A DNA stretch of 64,000 bases from Phocoena phocoena. Its lineage: Eukaryota > Chordata > Mammalia > Artiodactyla > Phocoenidae. Both the position numbers and the translations under genes were made by a program. The notes beneath the pieces are model-generated. The model was not told the origin of the DNA and did no database searches. It worked only from the letters and a program-made list of their open reading frames with translations. Location of the stretch: positions 136,054,281 through 136,118,280 of the forward strand of contig NC_089222.1 of assembly GCF_963924675.1 (NCBI RefSeq), in the 5' to 3' direction. Positions 52,531 to 64,000 of this stretch are shown here, piece by piece; the first letter of the stretch is position 1; the number at the start of each line of letters is the position of its first letter.

Positions 52531-54689
52531 AAAACCACAGTAATGCTAAAGAAACAGAATGTTGGGGGAGACTATGGTCTAATAAAACTCAACTTTAAAT
52601 TAAAGAAAAGAACACTCACGCAGGGGTGGGCTGGTGACAGGCTGCTTTTGTGTTCATCAGTCACCAGGACCTGGTTCTCTTCCATTCCAGCTACAAACAG
52701 CTTTCACAACCCCAGACCGATTCATTCCCACCCAGTAAATCCCTTTACATTCAAAGGATGAGTTCGACACTGTTGTGTGAACGCTGACGGAAAAGCCCTG
52801 TTCCTCTCATTCTATGTTCCATACTCATCTCAGAAGAACTGACACAACTAAAACCCTGGGGGGCACATGTGCTGCCTTGAGGCAGGCCCGGATCCTGTTC
52901 TGGTTCTGGTAGGTTCTCCCAGGGAACCTGGCACAGCGCTGGGGGCACGCAGACACCCCCTCAATACCAGGTGAGTGACTGGCCAAACCAGAGTCGAAGG
53001 TCAATAAAGAGGAAGGGGAAAAGAATGAGGTCAAACCGAACTCTGTAAATCTTTAGCACCAGATGTGAAACTCAGTTTTCAATAACTTGGCTACGAAGAG
53101 TTTGTATCCACACCCCGTCTTCAATCTCAGGATCTCAGCTCAGAAATCGTTGTTTTGCCAAGTTTGGGAGAAGAGAAAAGTATTACGTGTTCTTACCTAC
53201 TCTTTCCATTACCACCCCCAGGCCCCATTTCCGTGTCTGTTGTTGGGAAGTTACCGACAGCACCACTGCATATGCTGTCTTTTCACACTGACATCGCCTT
53301 CATTGAGGATTATTTAAAAGTCGCCTGAGGAACCATCTCCTGTCGCCTCCATGCGGGTAACACAGTGATTCAAAACATACTTAACAAACAATAAACTCTA
53401 AACACTGGACAAACAAGGTATCACCACAACTTGGATATCGTGCTTTTCACCATGAAAAGCAAGAACAACCATGCCGACTGTGTTCATTAGGAAAGTTGGG
53501 GTGTTTATGGCAAGTGACTTAAAATTTGCACACCCATCTTTGCACCAGAGCATCTGAGAAGTGAGAGCTGCCTCCTTTCCATCAAGTCTAGAATGGCCAG
53601 GTTAGTTTACTGGTTGTGAACTGGCAGCCCCCCTTCCCCCAAATAAAAATATTAGTTGTCAACATTTAAACATTGGGAGGTTTCACATAGAAATAGAATT
53701 TCTGGTTTCTTTGGGATTAAAAAAAAAAAAAAAAAAAAAGGAAGATGTGGCAATAACGGGCCCAGAGGTCTGCTCGGCAACAGCTGAACCCTTGGCTAAG
53801 CCCCTGCTTTTCGAATACCAGTGGCCCTGTCGCTCCCGACCCCAAAAGCATCTGAGTTTTTGGCCTCTAGCTTAATTTAGTAAGTCATCAAAAATAGATT
53901 AGTCACCTGCTTTGAGCCAGATACTGAGAGGTAGGGACACGCACAAAGCAGCTTACCCATCCATATCCCCGTGGCTCAAAATGTTGTGTGTCACATAATC
54001 TACTCCAAATAATACATTGAGAGAGTGTGTCCCTCGTTCCTTACACAGCAATTCTTTATTTTTTTTCTGGTTCAACACATTTCTACGGCTGACTACCCGG
54101 GCATTTGCAGGATGTTCTCTCTACTCCTGAAATTATACTCCCATGCAAGTGAATGGTGGGGACGTTATTATAGGGCTGACCTAGATTCCGCTCAAACCAC
54201 AGTTGGTTTCTTTAGCAATCATTAGGGCGACACGATTGGGCCATACCAGGGAGGCACACAGCACGACTGAGAATCAGAACTTAACGTATTTCTATAAAAC
54301 TGGCTTACGATGAATGAAGACAGAAGGGTTTTGTTACGACCAATATTCAATGACACGGTTGGAAAGATGATCTAAAAGTAGACTGAGATACAGGTATTCT
54401 CGGGGTGTGCCTTCTAAGATAGTTTTTCAAAAGATCATTTTGAGAAGACAGCATTTTAAACTGCTCTTGTAAGACTCTAGGATACAGTTTGATCAATATT
54501 CTTATGTTGGACTAACTGTCGGAAGACGGAGGCTGACTTCACCCTTGAGTCTGAGCTGCCCTGGCGCTTCCATCCCGAGGGAGGTCGTGGTGGCACTATT
54601 GGCCCTGTGGAGGAGAAATTACGTGGCACATACAGTGATCAACCGTCAGGGTCTGCTGAGCCCCACTTCTGCTCTTATAACCCCCCCAA
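52531..54689. other. Probable RCAN1.1 intron, no feature
   Basis: About 2.2 kb, unique-looking. An A run lies at 53719-53739. No exon with the acidic long-isoform N-terminus was seen on the minus strand. Confidence 0.4.
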
Positions 54690-55130
54690 CCAACCAAAAA
54701 CCCAACAGGTATCCTCTGAGACAGAGCTTCTTGTGCAGGAGGTTTATTAGGGGGTTCTTCTGGGATCAACACCCAGGGAAGGAGAGGAAAGCGGAAGGGA
54801 GGGTGGGGAGGGGAGAAAAAGAGGCCGGGTAGAGGGAGAGTAGGGCTACCATGTGGTCCCACTGGCAGCCTCGCTGGTTGGTCCCGTGGGGTGTTCTGAA
54901 GACAGGATGACCCTCATTGGAGCAGAAGGGCTGGGTCTTGATACCCCACATTGGTCAGCTCTGGGATGGGGGCGGTACCTTGAGAAGGAGGGGACTTAGC
55001 GGGGTGGCTCTCAGCTGAAGTCATCCCCAAAGGGGGCAAGTGACAGGGCAGCTGGGGGACAAATCCATTATTCTTGAAGGGACCTGGGTGTGTCACTGTG
55101 TCCCTCAACCAACCGACCAATGAACCCATG
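54690..55130 (-). mobile_element. Possible ERVL-type LTR, antisense
   Basis: On the minus strand cccctaataaacctcctgca followed by caagaagctctgtctcagag resembles the R/U5 of an ERVL-family LTR. The rest is too decayed to name. Confidence 0.35.
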
Positions 55131-56999
55131 AAACAGACCCAAAGTCAACGAACCAACAAGACCCAAATTCAAAGATCTGCACCCTAAGTCAATCATCTGA
55201 AATTTCTGACAAATAAGACAGACTTTAAACTGGACACCATGAAAATACGACTGATTCCACTCCAAATCATTAGCCCATCTCCCCAGGTAAGGAACTTCTA
55301 AAGGAATATGGCAGTGAACTGTAGAACACTCGATAGTTTAAACTTTCAGTGTAAACCAGGTCAACTAAAACCTTGAATAATGACTCAACCGTTTCCCTCC
55401 TAGGAGTTTATTCTAAGGAAATCATCAGGGCTGTGGGCAAAGATTTAGATGCAAATACATTCCCTGTTATTTGCATATTCTTTATGCAAATAACACATTA
55501 GAACAAGCTAACCATCCTATCAGTGACCAGCTAATAAGTATGCTGAATCAATGACTATAAAGCCACTCACACCTCACAGGAAGGAAGTGAAAACTACTTA
55601 ACGACATAAAACGACGTTCACAACTTGCTGTTAAGAAAAGAAATGCAGGTTTCAAAGCAGTGTTTACTGTTGTGACTCCAACTTGGTGAAAAGAAAAAGC
55701 ATGCACGTTAGTATTAAAGAAGATTGCAGCGTTTTCCTTCTTCGCTTCTTTGGACTTACTAGAATTTCTACAATGCACATTTATTACTTTTGCAATAACC
55801 AAACGGCTTTTCTCTTTCCCCTCCCCCCACTATATGTTCTATATCAATGGTCAAGGAAACCGTGGTTCACAGATACACTAAGTAAGGTGGAACGTTAGTC
55901 AGAGAGGAAATCTACTCCTTTCTTTGCACAGCAGTCTGGTGTCATGAATTTTAATTCCTTATGAAACCATTCCCAAACCTGGTATTTTTAACTCATTAAT
56001 ATTTTGGAGTGCCAACTGTTGGAAAAATCCCATGTCTTACTTAAATACCTGTAAAGACAGGGATTTCACCAGGAAATATTTATTTTGCTTTTCTTTTGAC
56101 AAGCTCTCCTGCCAGCCATCTTTATCTGGTGAAACGCCCAACTCATCAGCTGTATGTGCTGAAGCGGTCTCCCCAGAGTCGAGGTCAAGCACTGGCCAGC
56201 ACAGGGTCCCGCGTTCCGTCCGGCTCCACAGTGTGGGTCGCTAGGCTGAGCACTGCCTTAGTGTGAGCAGACCTCACACGGCTCCCGAGTGTGCTCACTG
56301 GAGAATATCTGATCTTGGGGGGAAAATCTCCCATCTGGGTCTTTCCAATGTTCCCAAGGGTGATGCCTTCTCAGAGCAAAACTATCAAGTTCTTTCCTGT
56401 CACTGCCATGTCACCACATCTACTGCTTCCTCATCTGTGTTTTCTTCCTCTGTTCTTCTGTCCCAGAATCGCATCCAGGTCTTTTCTTTTTCCCTCTCCC
56501 TGGGACAGTCCTGCCCTCTGCATCTCCCTTCTAACAAGACTGGAACATACCTAATGAACTTTTCACCATGACTGCATTAATGATGACAGCTATTTAATGT
56601 ATAAGACCTCCCAGAGAATTTGTATTTAATCAGCAACTTCTGGAGATGGAAGTCTCAGCCCCAATGGAAGGCATCACTAAGGGGGAAAGTTCCACACAGC
56701 AAGTCAGTTATAGGGAAGAATTCCTTGGACAGGTGGGCTCTTCTGGGGCCGGGTGTTGCCTACCTGGAAATGAGACACACATTTTTTGAGCATCTACATT
56801 GAGCAGATTCTTGTCTGGGCTGTTTGGAGTTAAGAACAGACTTCCATGCCTAAAGAAAATCACTCATTTGTTTCTTGTTCAACCACCATTTAACAAGGAT
56901 CTACTCCGTGCCTTCTCGAACTCCACCGCTGGGTCAAATTACACCTATTACATATTCTCATAACACTGGGGACCTCTAGTTCTTAGTATTTATCATATT
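55131..56999. other. Probable RCAN1.1 intron, no feature
   Basis: About 1.9 kb; no supported gene or named repeat. Confidence 0.35.
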
Positions 57000-57095
57000 T
57001 TAACTGGTTTCCTCCACTAAACTGAGGGCAGACCAAGTCATGGACCCTGGAACACTTAGGACCCTCCATAAATATTTGTTGAATCAAGCATGCAG
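57000..57095 (+). mobile_element. L2 LINE 3' end
   Basis: ctaaactgagggcagaccaa followed by ataaatatttgttgaatcaa is the L2 3' terminus. Confidence 0.6.
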
Positions 57096-57924
57096 CTAGG
57101 TACCTGACTCTTCACTGCAGACACAGAGAAGAGAAGGGCATGACTCTTCCTTCAAGAACTCACAGTCAAATCAATCGTGAAATTCTTACTAAGCCATTAC
57201 CAGGTGTCCCGTACTCTACGAGGGGGTTCAAAAGCCTAAGCCACAGCGCCTGACCTTACAGGGGCTTAAGATTGAAGCTTGGGAGATAAGACTGCCACTC
57301 CAGTAACGTGATAACATGCATGAGCCCCATCTGTGTTGCAGGCAGTAAGAGCTCAGGATACTGGAGTTGGAGGGCGGTGATCAGTGATGATCCTATCTCA
57401 ATACCCCATTAGTCCAGTTACAGAAAGTCCTGTGCATTATGGCCTTGAGAATAGGGTTAGATCTTAAATAGGTGGGGAAAGGATATATTCCTGTATTTTC
57501 TCATTACTACTTGAATAAAAGGTATTAGGAAAGTTAACATTTTCTTCATCCACTTCATCCGTGCAGAATCAAATAAGGAGCTGCTTTTATTAAAAGACAT
57601 ATACAGTTTGTTCATTTTGAACAAATTTCTTTGACTGCCTGCATTTCGGTGTGGCACTGGTTAAGTGTTGGTATTTGTTAATCTCGTGTCCTGGATTTCT
57701 TGGGAAATCCTACTTTTGTTACTTTGTTTTATTCCTAAAATACAAACGATTCGTGCAATACATGTGGCTATGTTTTTAACATTTTGGTAAAAATACAAAA
57801 ATAAATGAACATATTAGACAAAAATCTTCTGTTAGTTCACATAGCCAAACTGGGGCTTGGGGAATAACGTATCCATCAGTGTGCGGGCAGAGGAGGACGC
57901 AGGGGGCTACTCTAAAGGCAGTTC
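57096..57924. other. Probable RCAN1.1 intron, no feature
   Basis: Unique-looking; the A+T-rich part (57450-57830) shows no recognised element. Confidence 0.35.
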
Positions 57925-58452
57925 TGGTAGATGGTATTTTCTGAAGACAGCTGCCACAAACCTCCTATCCCACATGCTCTTGTAGAACCTTGCCATTCCC
58001 CCATCAAGGGGAGGGGTGTGTATCCTCCACCCTTGAACGTGGGAGGGCATTTGTGAGTGTCTCAAAAGACACTGTATGGTGGAAATGACACCATATGACT
58101 TCCGAGGCTAGGTCATAAAAAGCCATGCACTTCCGCCTTGTTCTCTTGGAACCTGGTCACCATGTTTGTGGGAAGCCCAGGCAGCCCGTGGAGGGGCCCA
58201 CGTGGAGGGGAACTGAGGCCCCTGGCCCAAAGCCCTGGCTGAGCTCCCAACCGACCTGCCAACCATGTGAGTGTGACATCTTGAGTGGGTTCCCTGGCGT
58301 CCAGTTAAGCAAACCCAGCAGACGCCACATGGAGGAGGGAAGACCCATCTCTGCACGAACTGCAGATTTATGACCAAAATAAAGGATTGTTGCTGTTTTA
58401 AGCCTTTAAGTTCTGGGTGGTTTCTTTCCCAGCAATAGTAATTGGAACAACA
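57925..58452 (+). mobile_element. MLT1-type (ERVL-MaLR) LTR
   Basis: ctcccacccttgaacgtggg-like block, catgcacttccgccttgttc, gggaagcccaggcagcccgt, ggggaactgaggcccctggc, aaataaaggattgttgctgt, agcaatagtaattggaac: consecutive LTR blocks in sense orientation, ending near 58452. Confidence 0.75.
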
Positions 58453-58669
58453 TTTCAGAGATGGCAGAAGTGACAAGGCCTCTGTAACTGATTAGACTTG
58501 GAAAGCAAGGAAAGAAAGACCAACGTGACTGACTGCTTTCCCACCCAGAGTAGGATCCTAAACAGGCAGAGTGGGAGTTAGAGGAAGGGTAGGTGAGGGG
58601 TGGAGGCTGGGACGGTGACTTTGGCTTCTTGCCATTTATATAAAGTGGCCTGCTTTTCACCCGTCCATC

Positions 58670-58915
58670 GACGAGAGGTACATAAGAGTGTAGACTCTGG
58701 AGCCAGCCTGTCTGGGTTGGAGCCCTGGCATTGCCGTTTCTTAGCTGTGTGACCTTGGGCAAGGTTCTGAACTCCCACGTGCTTCAGTTTCTCTGTCTGT
58801 AAAAGGAGGATCACGATAACAGAACCTACCTCATAGCGTGGTTGTGACATTAATGACCTAATGTCTAAAAAGGGCTTGGCACAGAGGAAGTTCTAGGAAA
58901 ATGTCTGCCGTTGTG
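58670..58915 (+). mobile_element. MIR SINE, nearly full length
   Basis: agactctggagccagcctgt, ctgggttggagccctggcat, ttagctgtgtgaccttgggc, cagtttctctgtctgtaaaa and ctacctcatagcgtggttgt are the MIR blocks in order, sense. Confidence 0.93.
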
Positions 58916-58959
58916 ATCCGCAGAAATGTGGGCTGAAGAACGGCCTTACGTGGTGAGGT

Positions 58960-59372
58960 GGGGTGAAGAACAAATAGCCTCTCAGGCGTCCATGTCCTAA
59001 CCCCTGGAACTTTGAACATGTCACCTCACATGGCAGTGGGGACTTTGCAGGCACAGGGTCCTTAAGGACCCTGAGATGGGAGACAATCCTGGATTGTCTG
59101 GGGGCAGGTCCTTATAAGAAGGAGGCAGGAGGGTCATCAGGGTTGGACCCAGACATGATGTTGGAAGCAGAGATCATGGTGATATGGGGCTGTGAAGCAA
59201 CACTGTAGCCTCTAGAACCTGGAGAAAGGCAAGGAAACAGATCCTTGAGTTTAGCCCACTGAGACTGATTTTGGAGTTCTGACCTCCAGCACTGTGAGAT
59301 AATAAACCTGTGTGGTTTCAGGCACTAAATCTGTGGTACTTTGCTACAGCAGCAGTAGGAAACTAATCCAGA
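58960..59372 (+). mobile_element. MLT1-type LTR
   Basis: caggcgtccatgtcctaacc, gggactttgcaggcacaggg, cctggattgtctgggggcag, ctgacctccagcactgtgag, ataataaacctgtgtggttt, gtaggaaactaatcca: full order of an MLT1-type LTR, sense. Confidence 0.88.
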
Positions 59373-59784
59373 TTTTAACCTTGAGGAAGGTGGCTATATA
59401 GAACACGGAGCAGATAGAATGAAAAGAAGATGGGTTTTGGAATCAATACAACATCTCTTTATTCCTCATCTCCTGACTTAGCATTGGTGGGGCATTTTCT
59501 CTTTAATCTTAGCTTGTGGAGTAGCCGAAGCCCCGGCTCTGGTATGAGCACTGACTCCAGCCCTTGCTTGCTGGGAATCATCCATCAATGGGTACCAGCC
59601 AGCAAGACCACAGTGGTTATACATAGCCAGAATCTGGCCTGATTGGCTTGACATCCCTTCTGATTGGTTGGTGCCCACAAGCTCCTAGTTGCTATGAATT
59701 TCAAATATTGCTACCTCTAGGCTTAAAACTCTGAGTGTCTTCTTCTGTAAATTAGGCGCAATCGAAGTCAAAGGTGGTGGAATT
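59373..59784. other. No recognisable feature
   Basis: Unique-looking intronic sequence. Confidence 0.4.
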
Positions 59785-59879
59785 AGTGTAGGTAAGTAGT
59801 TCTCACAATGTGATTTCCAAAGCAGCAGCATCTCATTACCTGGGAATGTGTTAGAAGTGCAAAATGTTGCCTCACCTAC

Positions 59880-60534
59880 TGTAGCTGGTAGAATTCTAAA
59901 ATGGCCCATGCCCCCCCTTCCCTGGGGGACACGGCGGGCAGGACCATGGCCCTGACGGATTTTACCCATGATTAGGTTATGTTACACAGCACAGTGTTTT
60001 GTTTTAACTTTTTTTTGGGGGGGCGGGGGGAGATGCTGCGCCGGGATCTTTGTTCCCCGACCAGGGATCGAACCCATGCCCCCTGCATTGGGAGCAAGGA
60101 GTCTTAACCACTGGACCGCCAGGGAAGCCCCACAAAGTCCCTTTGTGAAAGGGAGATTAGCTACGCTGAGCCCTTAAAAGCTACCGGGCTCCTTCTGAAG
60201 GCAGAGATTTGACGTGTGAGACGAGAGATCCCTTGTCGCTGGCTTGAAGGAGGAGGGGGCCAAGTGGCAAGGATGTGAGTGGCCTCTCGGAGGGAGGGTA
60301 GTCCCGGAAGGAAACAGGGATCTGTTCCCAGAAGCAGATTCTTCCCCAGAGCTCCGGAAAGGAAGGCAGCCCAGCCTATGGCTCAGTTCTAGCCTTGTGT
60401 GACCCAGAGCAGAGAAGGCAACCACACCACACCCTGAGTCCCGACTACAGACCTGTCGGCTAATAGCTAATAAGCGGGTGTGGCGTTAAGCCACTCAATT
60501 TGTGGTATTTCATTATGCAGCTAAGAATTGACTT
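59880..60534 (+). mobile_element. MLT1-type LTR nested in MER20
   Basis: tggtagaattctaaaatggc, acccatgattaggttatgtt, (SINE), gggagattagctacg, agagatcccttgtcgctggc, cgttaagccactcaatttgt, ggtatttcattatgcagcta. Flanks ctact/ttact fit a 5-bp target duplication. It carries a CHR-1 SINE. Confidence 0.75.
59998..60130 (-). mobile_element. CHR-1-type SINE, innermost of three nested elements
   Basis: Reverse copy: gttccccgaccagggatcga, acccatgccccctgcattgg, agtcttaaccactggaccgc, cagggaagcccc. Confidence 0.92.
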
Positions 60535-60622
60535 ACTGAATCAGAAGCTCTGTGTTTTAGCAAGCCCTGCAGGTGACTGCCAGGCACACTCAAGTTTGAG
60601 CACCTCTGGCGTCCATCAAGGG

Positions 60623-61180
60623 CCCACACAGCCGGGCCTGGCGCCGTTAGGTAGCGTAAGCAACAGCTGTGGTTGTCCTATCATATAGTCTAAGGATCTT
60701 TCCGCTCCTTAGTTGCATTTGAAAAAGTTTTAAAAAGCACGAATGCACAAAATCTTCCAGGTGTGCCCTTTTCAGGTGTAAGATCAGACTGATCCCTGGA
60801 CATTCTGCAAACACCAGACAAGGGGTCCATGCAAACTTCCCTTCTCCCCTTCAACCTAAGAGTCCAGGGCAGCTGGAGCTAATAGCCATAAAGCAGCGGC
60901 AGAAGGAAAGTTCGAAGGGAAGTGGGCCAGGGAAGGCAGGACCACATCCCATCTTCTGAGAAGCTGCAAGCAGGGGCAGGTTGACCAGAGTCTCTGAAAC
61001 TATAAAAGCACGACCTACCTCCTTGGGTGGTTATGAAGCTGTAAAGCCATGCCCGGGACTCAGCACAGGGCCTGGCACAGGGATGGGGGGTCAGGGGAAC
61101 TGGTCCTGCCTTTGTCCCCTTTATCATCTTCCTCCATTTCATCCTTCTGCATCCTTCTCACTTCTCCCAGCTTTTTTTTT
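60623..61180. other. No recognisable feature
   Basis: Unique-looking intronic sequence; possible decayed MIR near 61000-61090 (actataaaagcacgacctac; actcagcacagggcctggca). Confidence 0.4.
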
Positions 61181-61191
61181 TTACTCCTTTT

Positions 61192-61392
61192 TTTTTTTTT
61201 GCGGTACGCGGACCTCTCACTGCTGTGGCCTCTCCCGTTGCGGAGCAACAGGCTCTGGACGCGCAGGCTCAGCGGCCGTGGCTCACGGGCCCGGCCGCTC
61301 CGCGGCATGTGGGATCTTCCCGGACCAGGGCACGAACCCGTATCCCCTGCATCGGCAGGCAGACTCTCAACCACTGTGCCACCAGAGAAGCC
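61192..61392 (-). mobile_element. CHR-2-type SINE
   Basis: Reverse copy with T-run tail complement; a one-base insertion (gagcaacaggctc) distinguishes it. Flanks ttttactccttttt / ttttgactcttttt are probable target duplications. Confidence 0.93.
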
Positions 61393-61394
61393 TT

Positions 61395-61660
61395 TTGACT
61401 CTTTTTTTGATTAGTGTTAGCATGGTTTATTTTTTCTACCCACTTATTTTTAATCTATATGTACCTTTATATTTAAAGTGGGTTTCTTATGGACAATATA
61501 TGGTTGGCCTTGTTTTTTGATCCACTGTCACAATCTCTGTCTTTTAATTGGTGCATTTGACTGTTTACGTTCAAAGTGCTTACTGATTTAGCTGGATTCG
61601 TATCTGACATATTTGTTAGGATTTCTCTCTCCTTTTAAAATCCTTGCCAGTTTCTTACCC
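61395..61660 (-). mobile_element. Old L1 ORF2 fragment, antisense
   Basis: gtgggtttcttatggacaat, ttgttttttgatccactgtc, acaatctctgtcttttaatt and ggtgcatttgactgtttacg are the complement of the L1 ORF2 endonuclease region (compare the younger copy at 1610-1720). Confidence 0.85.
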
Positions 61661-61999
61661 TGCATCATTCTTTCCATCTCTCTGGTTGGTTCCTGTGTCA
61701 TCCCCCTCCCCCCACCCCCTCTACTCCTGTGAGGACTCCTTCACAGTGGGCTCTCCTGAGGGTCCTGGTGCAGGGTAACACGTGTGGATGGCCAAGGACG
61801 ATTTTGCATGAGCTTAGGGAAGCCTGTTTATCTGAAGGCATGGCTGGAAGCTCCACCCGATTCTCTGCAGGACGGTCCACAGACAGGACCTGGAGCGCAG
61901 AGAGGAGGACGCGTCTTGGGAAGGATGCTGGAAAGTGAGCCTCAGAAAACGCACTGCCACGTCCTCTCCTCTGAGACGTTCCCAACTTGGGTGTTAGAA
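61661..61999. other. No recognisable feature
   Basis: Possibly decayed L2; nothing firm. Confidence 0.35.
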
Positions 62000-62360
62000 A
62001 TGGCCTGTCCTTCTCTCCATCAGCCCTTCTATGGCCTCCATTTGCTTTCAGGAGAAAACCCGGCATCATGACCACAAGTGGCTCCTGCTGCCTCTTGGTG
62101 CAGGTCCCGCCCTCGACACAGTCCAGCTCCGGCCACTGTCCTGGTTCATCGATGCTGCCCAGGCTGGTCTTCAGGTCTCAGAACCTTTATCCGGGCTGCC
62201 GTCTACCTGGAGCATCTCCCGGGCATCTGCTCTGGGCTGAGTCCTACTTGAATCACAATATAAACATCACTCCTCAGAGAAGCTGCCCCTGGCCCCACAG
62301 ACACGGGGAAGCCCTCTATTAAGTACTCCTTTTCCTTCCTGGCACATATGACAACGGTAA
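62000..62360 (+). mobile_element. L2 LINE fragment, sense
   Basis: cttctatggcctccatttgc, aacccggcatcatgaccaca, tggagcatctcccgggcatc and catcactcctcagagaagct then gcccctggcccc have L2 3'-half order. Weak individual matches. Confidence 0.45.
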
Positions 62361-62560
62361 TTGGTCTGGGGTTTAGGGCTGGAAAATGACCTTCCTGCTG
62401 CTGGCCACACTGCCACATCTTACCCGGGTCCCAGCTCAGCAACTCTCTGTTGACTGAGTGACCGAATGAATTAATGACCACGCTCTCTGTCAACTCCAAA
62501 ATACTGATCTAAAAAGAGGAATTTAGAAAAAAGAAAAGAAAAAGATATCTGGTAGTGCTT

Positions 62561-62874
62561 TTAAAAAAAAATTATTTATCTTTGGCTCGTTGGGTCTTCC
62601 CGCTGCGCGCGGGCTGTGCGCGGACTCCCTCCAATCACAGCGAGCGGGGGCCCCTCTTGCGGCAGAGCACGGGTTACAGGTGCGCAGGCCTCGGCGGCTG
62701 CGGCACACGGGCTCAGCAGTTGTGGCTCGTGGACTCCAGAGCGCAGGCCCAGCAGTTGTGGCGCATGGGCCCCGCTGCTCTGCGGCACGTGGGATCCTCC
62801 CAAACCAGGGCTTGAACCCGTGTCCCCTGCACTGGCAGGCGGACTCCCAACCACTGCGCCACCAGGGAAGTCCC
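62561..62874 (-). mobile_element. Long CHR-type SINE
   Basis: Reverse long-form copy, A-rich tail complement at about 62561-62580, head complement ccaccagggaagtccc. Flanks tggtagtgctttta / tggtagctttg are probable target duplications. Confidence 0.93.
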
Positions 62875-62914
62875 TGGTAGCTTTGAAGACTTGTAAATGA
62901 GTGAGTGACGGAAA

Positions 62915-63035
62915 ATCTGATTTGGGGATTCCTTTCCTTAGTCATTCAACAAGCATCTTTCTGAGCATCTTCCCTGTCCAAGGAGCCAAGCTGGTCTCCG
63001 AGAGAGAGCAGGTGAAGCAACACCGCCTTGCTCTC
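62915..63035 (-). mobile_element. L2/MIR-type 3' end, antisense
   Basis: gtcattcaacaagcatcttt then ctgagcatcttccctgtcca has the form of the common L2 complement 3' end. Short. Confidence 0.4.
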
Positions 63036-64000
63036 GGGAAGCACCCACTTTAGGTCAGAGTAAAAGGCCGGTACTCGGAACTATCCTTTAAGTCTTAGCA
63101 AACAGCAGTAAGAGTGATGCGTGCGGAAGAAAGGGAGCCCAGGGTACCACTGGGTGCAGGTCGGCAAGCCTCGTAAGGCTGTGCTACACGAACTCCAAGA
63201 TCCATCCCTGAAGGCCAGTGGGCAGTTCGATAGATGGAGGCATTTGATATGTGGACGAAGCTTCTTCTCCAGCGCTGTCAGCCGTGTGAGAGCCACTGGG
63301 ACCACCTTTCCAGCGCTCTGTGCCTGCAATTGGGGGTGGGCTTACTGGCCGTCTGGGTCAGCAACCCCGGCGACTTCTCAGTGGGATATGAGCTAAACCA
63401 GGAGGCGAGAGCAAAGCAGACTCACAAGAGCAGCCCCCCTCTACCCCGGCCTTGTTTCCATGTCATGTCACTTCAAGTTTGCTTCTCGCTCTGGTCGGGA
63501 GACTACAGCATCACACAATGGGAAGTGTGGGCTGGTCAGCACGTGCCACTCACCCTTCCAAGACCCGGCCGGAGGACAATCTGAACCCCGACTTGACATT
63601 TTCCAACAGAAGCTTGTACCAGTGACGTACAGTGGATCCCCACTGAAAGCTGATCTGAGCCATGACTAAGAAGGTCATTTTGGAAATGAGGAAGTGTATT
63701 TTGGGCTCCTTGTGGTTTCTGATGAAAGCTGCTGCAATGTGGGACACGGGTGAAAGAAAACTGAGAAAAGAGATGAGTTCGCTCAGCCTGTCCCTGTGAA
63801 GAACGGGGGAGAAGAATGAATGGGAAGATCCTTTATGTCCTAAGAGTCCGTGAGCCTATGGCTTGTCTCAGCGTTTCTCAACGCTTACACTCACGACATT
63901 TTAGACAAAACAGATTTTCCTGTGGGGTCCTGTCCTTTGCATTCTAGACTGTTTCGGTGACCCCCTCCCAGATGCCAGCAGCTCTCCCCCAGTCGCTGCT
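63036..64000. other. Probable RCAN1.1 intron, no feature
   Basis: About 1 kb, unique-looking. The overlapping frames here lack domains or splice support. Confidence 0.4.

Larger units (their letters stand above)
59785..60622 (+). mobile_element. MER20-like DNA transposon split by an LTR
   Basis: The left half (aagtagttctcacaatgtga; attacctgggaatgtgttag; aagtgcaaaatgttgc) and right half (gaatcagaagctctgtgttt; agcaagccctgcaggtgact; aagtttgagcacctctgg) are consecutive MER20 blocks, interrupted by an MLT1-type LTR between about 59880 and 60534. Confidence 0.75.

Noticed and set aside
44304..64000. Search for the long-isoform RCAN1.1 first exon
   Set aside because: No CpG island or acidic N-terminal coding exon was found on the minus strand; it most likely lies to the right of the window.

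Overview
The window is mammalian nuclear DNA, almost certainly from a cetacean (dolphin/whale lineage). The main evidence is about twenty copies of tRNA-derived CHR-type SINEs (a 'cttccctggtgg' head, a Pol III B box, an A-rich tail), a family characteristic of Cetacea and their relatives. Cetartiodactyl-type L1 3' ends and vertebrate spliced-exon structure agree. There is no prokaryotic or viral genome organisation here, and nearly all long open frames lie inside repeats or are fortuitous.

The one functional gene I can support is RCAN1 (calcipressin-1, DSCR1), on the minus strand. Four exons (44303-44217, 41505-41332, 39712-39553, 37364-37192) have consensus splice sites and join in phase into the complete 197-residue short isoform, RCAN1.4. 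Its 3'UTR runs to about 35.6 kb. Just upstream of the first of these exons is the alternative promoter: a TATA-like box, a perfect CRE, AP-1 sites and a dense cluster of NFAT core sites. This is what is expected for the calcineurin/NFAT feedback loop in which RCAN1.4 restrains the calcineurin that induces it. The long-isoform first exon was not found. From the human gene it should lie beyond the right end, so 44.5-64 kb is probably RCAN1.1 intron and 1-35.6 kb is intergenic DNA downstream of RCAN1 (toward KCNE1 in human).

Layout: 1-3.5 kb, an inverted/direct L1 (twin-priming structure). 3.8-4.1 kb, MaLR LTR. 4.6-6.5 kb, a UBE2G1 processed pseudogene with target-site duplications. 6.8-11.5 kb, old L1 fragments with nested SINEs. 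12.4-13.6 kb, antisense L2. 14-35 kb, a mosaic of L2, MIR, MER5A, MLT1-type LTRs, a younger ERV LTR and CHR SINEs. 35.6-44.9 kb, the RCAN1 exons and promoter, with no lineage-specific insertions. 45-64 kb, intronic repeats, including a closely spaced inverted SINE pair and a triple-nested MER20/LTR/SINE stack. I saw no tRNA, rRNA, CRISPR or bacterial mobile element, and nothing I would call a new biological system. The more interesting points are the promoter architecture, an insertion that seems to be poly(A) only, a perfect 14-bp hairpin in the pseudogene, and three CTCF-like motifs.
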